A DNA stretch of 64,000 nt from Bradyrhizobium sp. 139 (GCF_023074175.1 NZ_JADPKS010000011.1:1-64000), one strand, 5' to 3'. Shown: positions 18,128 through 27,806, counted from the stretch's first letter. Made by a program: numbers and translations. The notes: generated by a model not told the origin, from the sequence alone.

Positions 18128-19840
18128 ATGGCGTCCGCGCCCAATCCAGGTCCTTCTGCCACCACCGCCGTGCTGACGAGCGTCGCCGCGCTCGGCATCT
18201 GGCGGCTGCTTGCGGTTGCGGCGCCGCATCTGGCAGCGATCGCGCTGATGTACGAGACCGAGACCGATTTCGGCGCGCGGCTGTCTTTCGTACTGGCCTG
18301 GGGCATCCTCAACTTCTTCTGGATCACGCTGCTGCGGCGGCCCGCGCCGTCGGGGGCGCTGTCGCTGACCATGGTCGTGGTGCTGGTGCTGCTGTCGCAG
18401 CTCAAGCACGATGTCGCGCAGATGACGGTTAATTTCATCGACCTGATGATGATCGACCGCGATACCGTCGCGTTCCTGTTCACGATCTTTCCGAATTTGC
18501 GCTGGTCGGTGATCCTGGCCGGCCTCGTCACGCTGCCGCTGATGTATGCGCTGTGGTGGCTCGATCCGTTCCGCATCCGCCGCCTGCCGGCGCTTGCGTC
18601 CATGCTCGCCTGTGTCGCCGCCCTGGTCGGCTATTCGCTCTATCATCCGGACGAGGCCTGGCGGGGCTATTACGACGACGGCTATCTCTCTAAATTCTTC
18701 CGCTCCGGCGTCAGCGCGGTCTCCGACTTCGCGCAATACGGCTTCATGGAGTCGGCGGCATCGACCAACGAGCGGCTCAACATGCCGCTGGTCGACGCCT
18801 GCCACCCCGCGGGCCGCCGGCCGAACATCATCATGGTCCATGATGAATCGAGCTTCGACATTCGCGCCGCGCAGGGCATCAAGGTGCCGCAGGGCTATGG
18901 AAATTATTTCAAATCCTGGGACGGCAAGCAGCGCACGTTCCTGGCCGAGAGCAATGGCGGGCCGAGCTGGTTCACCGAATACAACGTGCTCGCTGGCCTC
19001 TCGTCGCGTTCGTTCGGCCGCTTCGCCTATTTCGTGACGCGCATCGCGACGGGCCGCGTCGAGCGCGGCCTGCCGCTGGCGCTGCGGCGCTGCGGCTATG
19101 ACACGATGTCGCTCTATCCTGCCTATGGCGGCTTCATGGCCGCGCGCAGCTTTCAGATGACGACCGGCGTCGAACGCTTCTTCGACTCCAAGGATCTCGG
19201 CGCCAAGGACGTCGAGCCGGACTCCTTCTTCTACGACAAGGCGCTCCAGCTGATGGGCCAGCAGCCGCCGAACAAGCCGCTGTTCACCTTCATCTATCTG
19301 GGCGCCAATCATTTCCCCTGGGAGACGCGCTTCCGTCCCGATCTGCTGCCGAATTGGCGCGCGCCGGGCAATGTGGCGTCCATCGACGAATATCTGCGCC
19401 GGCAGGCGATGAGCGCGGAGCAGTACAGAGCGTTTGTCGCGGGCCTGAAGAAGAATTTTCCCGGCGAGCCCTTCCTGATCGTGCGCTATGGCGATCATCA
19501 GCCTGAGTTTGCGCCGAACATCCTCGAGCCCGGGCTCGACGAGGGCGCTCTCGGCAAGAAGCTCGACGCTTACGATCCGCGTCTCTACGCGACCTATTAC
19601 GCGATCGATGCCGTCAATTTCGAGCCGGTGAAGAGCGACGCCGTGATGGACACGATTGACGGTCCCTATCTGCCGCTGGTGATCCAGGAAGCCGCCGGCA
19701 TTCCGCTCGATCCGTCCTTTGCCGAGCAGAAGGAAATCATGCTCCGCTGCAAAGGCATCTTCTACGGCTGCAAGGACGGCGCCGAGGCGCGGCGGCTCAA
19801 CCGGTTGCTGATCAATGCCGGGATGATCCGGGGGCTGTAG
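18128..19840 (+). CDS. LTA-synthase-like sulfatase-fold membrane protein
   Basis: A 570-aa protein with five N-terminal membrane segments (to about residue 175) and a periplasmic alkaline-phosphatase/sulfatase-fold domain (from about 235). Metal-site motifs are NIIMVHDESSFD, the nucleophile region SNGGPSWFTEYNVLAGL (Ser or Thr expected), FIYLGANHFPW and VRYGDHQPEF. This fits phosphoglycerol or phosphoethanolamine transferases acting on glycans or lipids. The ATG at 18128 gives a normal length; the upstream frame is open but lacks homology. No neighbouring genes reveal the substrate. Confidence 0.85.
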   Translation: MASAPNPGPSATTAVLTSVAALGIWRLLAVAAPHLAAIALMYETETDFGARLSFVLAWGILNFFWITLLRRPAPSGALSLTMVVVLVLLSQLKHDVAQMTVNFIDLMMIDRDTVAFLFTIFPNLRWSVILAGLVTLPLMYALWWLDPFRIRRLPALASMLACVAALVGYSLYHPDEAWRGYYDDGYLSKFFRSGVSAVSDFAQYGFMESAASTNERLNMPLVDACHPAGRRPNIIMVHDESSFDIRAAQGIKVPQGYGNYFKSWDGKQRTFLAESNGGPSWFTEYNVLAGLSSRSFGRFAYFVTRIATGRVERGLPLALRRCGYDTMSLYPAYGGFMAARSFQMTTGVERFFDSKDLGAKDVEPDSFFYDKALQLMGQQPPNKPLFTFIYLGANHFPWETRFRPDLLPNWRAPGNVASIDEYLRRQAMSAEQYRAFVAGLKKNFPGEPFLIVRYGDHQPEFAPNILEPGLDEGALGKKLDAYDPRLYATYYAIDAVNFEPVKSDAVMDTIDGPYLPLVIQEAAGIPLDPSFAEQKEIMLRCKGIFYGCKDGAEARRLNRLLINAGMIRGL

Positions 19841-19876
19841 CTCCTTAGCTTTGGCCGCAAGCGATACTCTCTGACC

Positions 19877-20020
19877 GTCACCCTGAGGTGTGAGCCCTGC
19901 GGCGCAAAGCGCTGCGGGGGGAGCCTCGAAGGGCGACGGCCCGGCTGCATCGGGGCTGTTCATCCTTCGAGGCTCGCCGCACGGTGCTGCGCACCGCGCA
20001 ACTCGCGCCTCAGGATGACG
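19877..20020. repeat. Intergenic palindromic repeat
   Basis: Inverted-repeat block with GTCACCCTGAGG at the left and CCTCAGGATGAC at the right, and inner arms GAGCCTCGAAGG and CCTTCGAGGCTC. It can fold into a long bulged stem between convergent genes. It is related in style to the blocks at 39589, 46524 and 57236. Confidence 0.75.
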
Positions 20021-20046
20021 GGGCTTGAGCGTACCCGGGCACAGGC

Positions 20047-21606
20047 CTAGCGCCCGCCCACCTTCCCCCACAGCCACTTCGCCACTGCGTCCGGGGATGA
20101 ATTCGCGTCGTTGCCGCTGGCGCGCAGGTTCGCCTCGCGCATCGTGGCGATATCGATCTTTCCCAGCAGCGGCTTCAACGCCGTCTGCAATCGCTCGTCA
20201 CCGGCGCGCTTCGGCGCCAGCAGCAGAATCGCGTCGTAGGGCGGGATCGCGTGCCTGGGATCGTCCAGCGCGACGAGGTCGTATTTCGCGATCAGCCCGT
20301 CGCTGGTGTAACCGGCGATCACGTCGACCTCGCCGCTGGCGACCGCCGCATACATGAAGTCCGGCTGCATCTGGCGCTGGGCGCTGAACGAGAGGCCATA
20401 GGCCTTTTGCAGCGCTGCCCATTCGGGCCGCGAGAAGAACTCGTAGTCCCCGGCGATCGACATCGTGGAAGCATGCGCGGCGAGATCGGCGATGGTGCGG
20501 ATGCCAAGCGCCTCGGCGCGTTTCCTGGGGATCACCAGGGCATAGGCATTCTCGAAGCCGAGCTCGCCGAGCAGGGTGATGTTGTCGTTGGCGAGCGTTG
20601 TCTTCAGCTCCGCCAACAGTTCCGCGCGCGGCTTGATGTCCGTGCGGTGCAACTGGTTGGCCCAGAGCGTGCCGGAATAGTCGACATAGAGATCGATATC
20701 GCCGGCCTTCAGCGCCTCGAAGATTACGCTTGAGCCAAGGCCTGATCGCGCGGTGGCGGAGAGACCGGCAGCCTGGAGGCGGTCCCTCAGCAATGCCGAC
20801 AGCACATATTGCTCGGCGAATGTCTTGGCCCCGACGACATAGCTCTGCGACGAGCGCCCCATCGTCGGCACCAGCGTTGCGATGACCAGTGCCGCGATCC
20901 CGATGCCGCCAAGCGCGGTATGCGGACGGCTGCGATGGCGCAAGCCGCTCTCGATCAGGCCGAGCAGCTGATCGACGGCGAGCGCGAGTAGCGCAGACGC
21001 AAAGCAGCCGAACAGCACGAACACCCAGTTTTGGGTCTGAAGCCCGGCGAAGATGTAGTTTCCGAGGCTGGTTTGCCCGATCGGCGTTGACAGGGTCGCG
21101 GTGCCGATCACCCACACCGCGGCGGTGCGGATGCCGGCCATCATCACCGGCAGCGCTAGCGGAAGCTCGACCATGATGAGCGACTGCCGCGCCGTCATGC
21201 CGACTCCCTTTGCGGCCTCGATCAGTGCGGGATCGATGCCGTTCAATCCGGTAATGCCGTTGCGCAGCACGGGCAGCATCGAATAGAGCGCCAGCGCCAG
21301 CATGGCCGGCAGGAAACCGAAGGCCGAGAAGGAGACGCCAAACCAGGCCAGCGCCACGGAAGCAGCGAACAGCAGCAGCGGATAGAACAGCGCGAGCAGC
21401 GCCAGCCCTGGGACCGTCTGCACGATGCTCGCAAGCGCAAGCAGGAGTGCGCGTGGCGCCGGGCGGTTGCGGGTCAGGATCGCCAGTGGCAGGCTGACGG
21501 CGAGGCCGAGCGCGAGCGCGGCGAGACTCACCTGCACATGGTTGCCGAGATAATCCGCTAGATGCGACAGCGCCTCGTCCCAGCGCGGATCAGTGAAGAA
21601 GCTCAT
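20047..21606 (-). CDS. ABC importer permease fused to substrate-binding domain (OpuB/EgtU type)
   Basis: A 519-aa fusion. Residues 1-215 are a six-span permease of the ProW/OpuBB type (loop EAAKGVGMTARQSLIMVELPLALP contacts the ATPase). Residues 240-519 are an OpuAC-like binding domain (VVGAKTFAEQYVLSALLRDRL, DIDLYVDYSGTLW, GEVDVIAGYTSDGLI). Such fusions import glycine betaine, choline or carnitine; the ergothioneine importer EgtUBC has the same layout. Substrate cannot be told from sequence by eye. Its start overlaps the stop of the ATPase gene (ATGA, 21603-21606). Confidence 0.92.
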   Translation of the reverse strand: MSFFTDPRWDEALSHLADYLGNHVQVSLAALALGLAVSLPLAILTRNRPAPRALLLALASIVQTVPGLALLALFYPLLLFAASVALAWFGVSFSAFGFLPAMLALALYSMLPVLRNGITGLNGIDPALIEAAKGVGMTARQSLIMVELPLALPVMMAGIRTAAVWVIGTATLSTPIGQTSLGNYIFAGLQTQNWVFVLFGCFASALLALAVDQLLGLIESGLRHRSRPHTALGGIGIAALVIATLVPTMGRSSQSYVVGAKTFAEQYVLSALLRDRLQAAGLSATARSGLGSSVIFEALKAGDIDLYVDYSGTLWANQLHRTDIKPRAELLAELKTTLANDNITLLGELGFENAYALVIPRKRAEALGIRTIADLAAHASTMSIAGDYEFFSRPEWAALQKAYGLSFSAQRQMQPDFMYAAVASGEVDVIAGYTSDGLIAKYDLVALDDPRHAIPPYDAILLLAPKRAGDERLQTALKPLLGKIDIATMREANLRASGNDANSSPDAVAKWLWGKVGGR

Positions 21607-22385
21607 GCCGCACCGCTCCGCGGCAGCAGCGCGTTCAGCCGCTCGACCTGGCGTCGCGGCGTGCGCAGCAGCTCGAGCACGTAGCCGTCGCTGCTGTTCG
21701 AGAGCTCCGCCGGCGTGCCCTGCGCCAGCAGCTTTCCGCTGCGCATCACCGCGATCCGGTCGGCGAGCAGGATCGCCTCCGTCATGTCATGGGTGATCAT
21801 GACCGTGGTCAGGCCGAGCTTGCGATGCAGTTCGCGAAAATCCTCGCTGAGCGCATCGCGGGTGAGAGGATCGAGCGCGCCAAACGGTTCGTCCATCAGC
21901 ACGATGCGGGGACGTGCCGCCAGCGCCCGCGCCACGCCGACGCGCTGGCGCTGGCCGCCGGAGAGCGCTTCTGGCAGGCGGTCGCGATGCGCGGTGCGGT
22001 CGAGCTGCACGAGCTCCAGCAACTCGTCGACGCGCGCTGTGATATCTGCAGCCGGCACGTCCAGCAGTTTTGGCGTGATCCCGATATTGTCGGCGACGCT
22101 CAGATGCGGAAACAGCCCGCCGCTCTGGAAGACGTAACCGATCCGGCGCCGCAGCGCGACAGGATCGACGTTTTGCACGTCCTCGCCCTCGACCGTGATG
22201 GTGCCGCCATCAGCCTCGATCAGCCGGTTGGCAAGCCGTAGCAGAGTCGTCTTGCCCGAGCCCGAGCCGCCGACGATGGCCACAAATTCGCCCTCGGCGA
22301 TGTCGAGCGACAGATCGTCCACGGCCTTGAGGGGGCCAAAGCTCTTGGTGACGTGGGCATAGCCAATCATCGGCCTGGACGGCAT
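21603..22385 (-). CDS. ABC importer ATPase (OpuBA/ProV/EgtUA type)
   Basis: A 260-aa ATPase that powers the fused permease-binding protein. Walker A GGSGSGKTT, signature LSGGQRQRVGVARAL, Walker B RIVLMDEPFGALD, and H-loop TTVMITHDM are intact. The frame is open to 22556 but the conserved start fits the ATG at 22385 (MPSRPMIGYAHV) or 22370; the upstream part is shared with the divergent promoter. No CBS domains follow, unlike many ProV proteins. Confidence 0.92.
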   Translation of the reverse strand: MPSRPMIGYAHVTKSFGPLKAVDDLSLDIAEGEFVAIVGGSGSGKTTLLRLANRLIEADGGTITVEGEDVQNVDPVALRRRIGYVFQSGGLFPHLSVADNIGITPKLLDVPAADITARVDELLELVQLDRTAHRDRLPEALSGGQRQRVGVARALAARPRIVLMDEPFGALDPLTRDALSEDFRELHRKLGLTTVMITHDMTEAILLADRIAVMRSGKLLAQGTPAELSNSSDGYVLELLRTPRRQVERLNALLPRSGAA

Positions 22386-22518
22386 CGGGCGGGGCTCACT
22401 GCGCTGACCCGCCCGCGGAGGGAGGGGATGACGAGGCCCATGCGTAGCACGCTTGGCGGGTTGATTGAACTTGGTCGCGCGAGAGGCTAAGGCATCGACC
22501 CAAATTCGGAGATAATAC

Positions 22519-23337
22519 ATGACAACGCCCACGGCAGTGGCGCTGGAAGATGCCAAGGTCGCGTTCCGGCTCGGGGACGGGCGGGTCTATACGGCGGTGG
22601 AGAAGGCCCATCTCGCGGTCGCGCAGGGCGAGTTCGTCGCCATCGTCGGGCCGACCGGCTGCGGGAAATCCACGCTGCTCAACGTCGCCGCCGGCCTGCT
22701 CAAGCCTGCCGCCGGCACGGTCAAGATATTCGACCGGCCGCTCGCCGGGCTGAACCGGGATGCTGGCTATCTGTTTCAGGCCGACGCGCTGTTCCCCTGG
22801 AAGTCCGCGCTCGACAATGTCGCGATCGGGCTCGAGATCAAGGGCGCGCCGCGCGCCGAAGCGCTGCCGCGGGCGCTGAAATGGCTGACGTCTGTCGGCT
22901 TGGGTGCCTTTGCCAACCGCTATCCGCACATGCTCTCGGGCGGTCAGCGCAAGCGCGTGGCCCTGGCGCAGGTGCTGATCCGTGACCCAAAGATACTCTT
23001 GATGGACGAGCCGTTCGGGCCGCTCGACGCGCAGACCCGTCAGGTCATGGGCAATCTGCTGCTCGACCTCTGGAATGCCGACCGCAAGGCCGTGCTGTTT
23101 GTCACCCACGATCTGGAGGAGGCGATCGCGCTCGCCGACCGCGTCGTGATCATGTCGGCGGGGCCGTCCTCGCGCATCATCGGCAATTGGCGCGTGATGC
23201 TGCCGCGCCCGCGCGACATCTTCGAGGTGCGGCTGGACAAGGAGTTCCACGCGCTCCACCGCGAGATCTGGAGCGTGCTCAAGGACGAGGTCATGAAGGG
23301 CTACGCGCAATCCACGCAAGCGGCGGAGGCGGTCTGA
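22519..23337 (+). CDS. NitT/TauT-type ABC transporter ATPase
   Basis: A 272-aa ATPase of the nitrate/sulfonate/taurine family. Walker A GPTGCGKST, signature LSGGQRKRVALAQVL, Walker B KILLMDEPFGPLDAQT, H-loop VTHDLEEA. The Q-loop context LFQADALFPWKS is typical of SsuB/TauB. It overlaps the permease gene by 1 bp (TGATG). Substrate unknown; the likely binding protein lies 3.7 kb downstream at 27807. Confidence 0.93.
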   Translation: MTTPTAVALEDAKVAFRLGDGRVYTAVEKAHLAVAQGEFVAIVGPTGCGKSTLLNVAAGLLKPAAGTVKIFDRPLAGLNRDAGYLFQADALFPWKSALDNVAIGLEIKGAPRAEALPRALKWLTSVGLGAFANRYPHMLSGGQRKRVALAQVLIRDPKILLMDEPFGPLDAQTRQVMGNLLLDLWNADRKAVLFVTHDLEEAIALADRVVIMSAGPSSRIIGNWRVMLPRPRDIFEVRLDKEFHALHREIWSVLKDEVMKGYAQSTQAAEAV

Positions 23338-24122
23338 TGTCGCGCGTGACGCTGCTTGCGCTGCAAGTCCTGGTCGCGGTGGTCTGCCTCGCGCTGTGGC
23401 AATTGCTGTCGACCGTGCCGGTGTTCGGAAAGATCCTGCTGCCGCCGTTCTTCTTCTCCAATCCGGTCGACGTGTTCAGCCAGATCGTGAAGTGGTTCTC
23501 ATCCGGCGTGATCTGGAAGCATCTCGGCATCACGCTGGTGGAGTCGCTGCTGGCCTTCGTGATCGGATCGGCCGGTGGCGTGCTGGTCGGCTTCTGGTTC
23601 GCGCGCCAGCCGCTGGTGGCGGCAGTGTTTGATCCTTACGTCAAGATGGTCAACGCGCTGCCCCGTGTCGTGCTTGCGCCGATCTTCGCGCTGTGGCTGG
23701 GCCTCGGCATCTGGTCCAAGGTCGCGCTCGGTGTGACGCTGGTGTTCTTCATCGTGTTCTTCAACGTCTATCAAGGCGTCAAGGAAGTCAGCCGTACCGT
23801 GCTCGACAATGGCCGCATGCTCGGCATGAGCGAGCGGCAGTTGATGCGGCACGTCTATTGGCCGTCGGCGCTGTCGTGGATGTTCTCCTCGCTGCACACC
23901 TCAGTCGGCTTCGCCGTGGTCGGCGCGGTCGTCGGCGAATATCTGGGATCGGCAGCGGGGCTCGGCTATCTGATCCAGCAGGCCGAAGGCATCTTCGACG
24001 TCGCCGGCGTGTTCGCCGGCATGTTCGTGTTGTCGGCCTTCGTCATCCTGATCGATTTTGGCGTCACGCTGGTGGAGCGGAGACTGTTGGTCTGGCGCCC
24101 GACCGTGGACGGGCGAGGCTAG
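23337..24122 (+). CDS. NitT/TauT-type ABC transporter permease
   Basis: A 261-aa inner-membrane permease of the SsuC/TauC family with about six spans. The cytoplasmic coupling motif (DNGRMLGMSERQLMRHVYWPSALS) is clear. The ATG overlaps the stop of the ATPase gene. It is followed by the convergent cupin gene, 46 bp away. Confidence 0.93.
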   Translation: MSRVTLLALQVLVAVVCLALWQLLSTVPVFGKILLPPFFFSNPVDVFSQIVKWFSSGVIWKHLGITLVESLLAFVIGSAGGVLVGFWFARQPLVAAVFDPYVKMVNALPRVVLAPIFALWLGLGIWSKVALGVTLVFFIVFFNVYQGVKEVSRTVLDNGRMLGMSERQLMRHVYWPSALSWMFSSLHTSVGFAVVGAVVGEYLGSAAGLGYLIQQAEGIFDVAGVFAGMFVLSAFVILIDFGVTLVERRLLVWRPTVDGRG

Positions 24123-24168
24123 CCGCAACGGGGCCGCGTATCGGCGCGAGCCCCGGAAGCGCGAAGGC

Positions 24169-24618
24169 TCAATCCAGCAGCTTGGTGTCGTCCGGCGCCT
24201 GCGGCGGCGTCTTGATCGCGATCGCCTTGACCTGTCCGCTGATGGGCTTGGTGCCGCCATGCGGCGTGCCCTTCGGAATGATGACGAGGTCGCCGGGCTT
24301 CACCGTGACCTCCTTGCCGCCGAGCCAGATCGTCCCGGTCCCGTCCAGGATGTACTGGATCTCGTTGGTGTTGGGATGCATGTGCTTGGGCACATTGCCG
24401 ACCTGGATTGAGATGGTGGCGCCGTCGGCGCTGGCGAACATCTTGGAACGGTATCCGACATTGTTGGCGGGGCCGAGCGCGTCGCCTTCCATCTCGCCGG
24501 TGTGGATGATCTGCGGGGTGATGTTCTCGGCGGCGAGCGCCGGCCGCATCAGGTGGGTTGCGCCGCACCCGGCGGCAAAAGCGGTGGCGAGCGATAGCGT
24601 GATGGCCAGGCGATTCAT
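24169..24618 (-). CDS. Exported cupin-domain protein
   Basis: A 149-aa protein with a signal peptide (about residues 1-30) and one cupin barrel: motif 1 PKHMHPNTNEIQYILDGTG and motif 2 PGDLVIIPKGTPHGG, which supply His/Glu metal ligands. Exported cupins of this kind have been annotated as putative dioxygenases or binding proteins, but the role is unknown. It stands divergent from the autotransporter gene. Confidence 0.85.
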   Translation of the reverse strand: MNRLAITLSLATAFAAGCGATHLMRPALAAENITPQIIHTGEMEGDALGPANNVGYRSKMFASADGATISIQVGNVPKHMHPNTNEIQYILDGTGTIWLGGKEVTVKPGDLVIIPKGTPHGGTKPISGQVKAIAIKTPPQAPDDTKLLD

Positions 24619-24896
24619 GGGTAGTCCTCCCCGTGCTGATTATTATGCGAGCGATGGTATGCCGCCGGTACTTGCTTGGCCAGCGGTCGGAAAGTCGCCG
24701 TCTCAAGGGCCGCATGCTGCTTTGCGGCGATCGGCCGATATGGTCGGCGTTCCCAGCGTTGCGCGTTTGCCACAGGGATTTGAAATAGGCGGCCATATTC
24801 GCGGGGCTGATCGACTTTAGTCGCCTGATTTGAATAACATGCCGCCAACGCTTGGATCGCTTCGGCGTTATTTTTGATGAACGTTTGAGGAATATT

Positions 24897-27728
24897 TTGC
24901 GAATTTTCAGGTCTTGTCTGGGAATGCCTTTCGATGGCTGCCGAATGTCGGGGGCTGTGTTCTTGGCGGCGATGTTGCCGCTGATGCTTTGGCCGATGGA
25001 CGCTGCGAATGCGCAGTGCGTCGGTTTCCCGGTCGAGACCAATCAGACTTGCACCAATGGCGGGACGCTCGCTGATACCAGTATTCGGGGCATTGGCAAT
25101 GTCGGCTTGCAGGATCTGGGGACGCTAAGTCTGACCAACACCGCGGCCGGCGTGATCTCCAGCAGCGGCTTCAGCAGTCTGGGCATCTTCGCCAATCAGG
25201 ATTTGAACCTGACGAATTCAGGAAGTGTCGCTGCCGCGGGTGCTGCCAACAGCGCCGTTGCGGTGGGACGGGATGCCACCATTAGCAATTCCGGGATCAT
25301 TCAGGCTGACGATGGTATGAGTAACGCTATTGTGGCTACGCGCGACGCCAACGTAATTAACTCCGGCACGATTTCGGCCAACGGTGCCCAAGGCACCGGT
25401 ATTATCGCCAGTCGAAATGCCTATGTGATCAATTCCGGAAGCATCCTGACTGACGGCCCCGATGGCTTCGGTATTTTCGTCGATCTGCACACTGCCACCG
25501 TTATCAATTCCGGGGTCATCTCGGCCAATGGAAGCGGCGGCATCGGCATTGTCTCCGGCGAGACCGTCCTTGCGACCAATTCCGGCACCATCTCGGTGAA
25601 CGGCGTCAGCGGCATCGGTATCAAGAGTTATCAAGACGTCAGTTTGACCAACTCCGGAATCATCTCGGCCGGGGACGGCGGCCGCGGTGTCCTTTCGATT
25701 CGAGATGCCACCGTAGCCAACACCGGCACGATCACTGCTTCCAGCACTGGCGTCGCCATTCACGCGCTGCGGAATGCCGCCGTGACCAATTCGGGGCTCA
25801 TCAGAGCCAACGATACCGGCGGCACCGCCATTGCCGCCACCCAGATCGCCGACGTCAACAACTCAGGGCTCGTCCTGGGAAATCTGTTCGCAATCTCTGC
25901 AACGACCGCAAACGTGGTCAATTCCGGCACCATTTCGGTCGGCGGCTTCACCGCGCGCGCGATCCGCGCTTTTCAGGATGCCAACGTCACCAATTCCGGA
26001 GTCATTTCGGGCACGATCGCGGGCACGGTTGGAATTTCTGCCGGCCGAGACGCCAACGTGGTCAATTCCGGCACCATCTCGTCGTCGGGCGTCGGTACCG
26101 GCATCGGTGCCGGTCGAGATGCAAATGTATTCAATTCCGGGTCCATTCTGGCTGACGGTCTGTCCGCTACAGCTATCATCGCCGTGCGAGATGCAAATGT
26201 GACGAATTCGGGCGTGATCGCTGCCAATGGACCCTCCGGCGTCGCGATCATCGGTCTTCAGAACGCCCATGTCGTCAATTCCGGAATCATTTCCGCGAAT
26301 GGTACGGGCGGCATTGCCATTTTAGTCGATCAGCACAATGCCACCGTGATCAATTCCGGCACCGTCTCGGCCGGCGGCTTCGGCATTCAGGCCTTTGGCT
26401 CCAGCAATTTGACCAATTCCGGTATCCTCAGCGGGCGGCTCGCCGCGCTCCAGTTCGTGGGATTGTCCGACACGCTCACCGTGCAGCAGGGATCGCGCAT
26501 CATCGGCGCCATCAATCTTGGCGGCGGCGGCGACACCGTCAACATGCGGGCGGTCAACCAGAACCTCACCTTCGATACGCTGGCCGGCGCAACGGTGAAC
26601 GGCACGGTGCCTTACGTGGTCTCGGGCAACCGGATCGCCTCGGTCGATCCGTCCTCGTTTGCAACGGCCGGCAGCGTGCTTGCCGACTTCTCGCGCAGCG
26701 TCACTGCGATCGTGCCGGCATTCGACAGCGTGATGGCATCCGGTGGCGGCGTGTCCGCATTCGCTGCGCCCGATAGCGGCATGTCGGGCATCGCCGATGC
26801 CTTTGCCGGCATTCCCGGCCTTTCGGCCTATGCCTCGGACGAGGTTGCCTACAAGAGTCCGACCGCGGTTTATGCCGACGGCACCGCCGTGTGGGGCAGA
26901 GGGTTTGGCGGACGGCATGTGCAGGCTGCCGATGGCCTGCTGTCGCGCAACGTCACGACCTGGTATGGCGGTGCGATCGGCATCGACAAATCGCTGCGGC
27001 CGGATTTGCGGCTCGGCCTGTTCGTCGGCGCGGGCAGCACCCATAACCGCCTCGATCTGAACGGCGACGCCACCGACAGCAATCTCGCATTTGGCGGAGC
27101 CTACGCGCGCTACACGTCGGGCGCATCGTTCCTCAATGCGGCGCTGCAGGGCGGGGCCCTGCACAGTTCGACGTCTCGTCTGGTCAACAACAATCTCGTG
27201 GCTAATGGGTTGGAGACGGCGACCGCGGGTTACACCGGTTGGTACGTCAGTCCCGAACTGACATGGGGCCATCGCTTCGCGCTCGGAACGCTGCTCGATT
27301 CGCACTACGCGCTGACGCCGAACGTGCAGGTCCGTTACCTCTATGCCGGTTTCGACGGCTATACCGAGACCGGCACCACCGCGCCGCTGACGGCCGGCGG
27401 CCGCAATACGCAAAATGTCGAGGAGCGGGCCGAGCTGAAGTTCATCCGAACCAGGCAGATATCCCCGGCATCGCTGCTAACCATCCACCTGTCCGGCGGG
27501 GCGCTCGGTTTGCAGCGGGTCGGTGGCGATACCGTCAACGCCACCTTGCTCACGCAGCCGCTCGCCTTCACCGCACCGGGCGCGGGCAATGTCTGGGGTG
27601 GTTTCGGCGGCCTTGGCGTGGAATGGCAGTCGCGCAACGTGTCTCTTTTCGCCGCGGCCGAATATCTCGCGTGGAACAATTCGGGCTCGATCGTCAGCGG
27701 CCGGGGCGGCCTCCGCATCGGCTTTTAG
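24897..27728 (+). CDS. Autotransporter with repeat-rich passenger (type V secretion)
   Basis: A large surface protein that exports its own passenger through a C-terminal barrel. After a signal segment (ending near DAANAQC) comes a passenger of about 20 repeats of roughly 20-25 residues, each around NSG-I (e.g. VINSGTISANG, VTNSGVI), the pattern of a beta-helix. A linker and an autotransporter beta-domain (about the last 270 residues, WGRGFGGRHVQ to the terminal GLRIGF) follow. The TTG at 24897 follows AGGA by 5 nt and is my choice; a TTG at 24852 and an ATG at 24924 are alternatives. It lies between an ABC ATPase/permease pair and their probable binding protein. Confidence 0.9.
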   Translation: MRIFRSCLGMPFDGCRMSGAVFLAAMLPLMLWPMDAANAQCVGFPVETNQTCTNGGTLADTSIRGIGNVGLQDLGTLSLTNTAAGVISSSGFSSLGIFANQDLNLTNSGSVAAAGAANSAVAVGRDATISNSGIIQADDGMSNAIVATRDANVINSGTISANGAQGTGIIASRNAYVINSGSILTDGPDGFGIFVDLHTATVINSGVISANGSGGIGIVSGETVLATNSGTISVNGVSGIGIKSYQDVSLTNSGIISAGDGGRGVLSIRDATVANTGTITASSTGVAIHALRNAAVTNSGLIRANDTGGTAIAATQIADVNNSGLVLGNLFAISATTANVVNSGTISVGGFTARAIRAFQDANVTNSGVISGTIAGTVGISAGRDANVVNSGTISSSGVGTGIGAGRDANVFNSGSILADGLSATAIIAVRDANVTNSGVIAANGPSGVAIIGLQNAHVVNSGIISANGTGGIAILVDQHNATVINSGTVSAGGFGIQAFGSSNLTNSGILSGRLAALQFVGLSDTLTVQQGSRIIGAINLGGGGDTVNMRAVNQNLTFDTLAGATVNGTVPYVVSGNRIASVDPSSFATAGSVLADFSRSVTAIVPAFDSVMASGGGVSAFAAPDSGMSGIADAFAGIPGLSAYASDEVAYKSPTAVYADGTAVWGRGFGGRHVQAADGLLSRNVTTWYGGAIGIDKSLRPDLRLGLFVGAGSTHNRLDLNGDATDSNLAFGGAYARYTSGASFLNAALQGGALHSSTSRLVNNNLVANGLETATAGYTGWYVSPELTWGHRFALGTLLDSHYALTPNVQVRYLYAGFDGYTETGTTAPLTAGGRNTQNVEERAELKFIRTRQISPASLLTIHLSGGALGLQRVGGDTVNATLLTQPLAFTAPGAGNVWGGFGGLGVEWQSRNVSLFAAAEYLAWNNSGSIVSGRGGLRIGF

Positions 27729-27757
27729 TCTATCGTAGGCACGGCATCTTCTCAGGC

Positions 27758-27782
27758 GGCGCACGCTGCTCTATCGTGCGCC
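27758..27782. terminator. Small hairpin after autotransporter gene
   Basis: Arms GGCGCACG (27758-27765) and CGTGCGCC (27775-27782) pair perfectly. There is no T-run, so a terminator is only a possibility; it sits just before the ribosome site of the next gene and could instead limit read-through. Confidence 0.35.
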
Positions 27783-27806
27783 TCGAATTGAGACCGGGAG
27801 GAAACC

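Noticed and set aside
18095..20077. 660-aa minus-strand ORF opposite the sulfatase-fold gene
   Set aside because: Arg/Ala/Asp/Gln-rich composition typical of the antisense frame; no domain, and the plus strand has clear motifs.
24119..25042. 307-aa minus-strand ORF overlapping the cupin and the autotransporter start
   Set aside because: Its sequence is a frame-shifted copy of cupin sequence and lacks any family pattern; the cupin frame is the real one.
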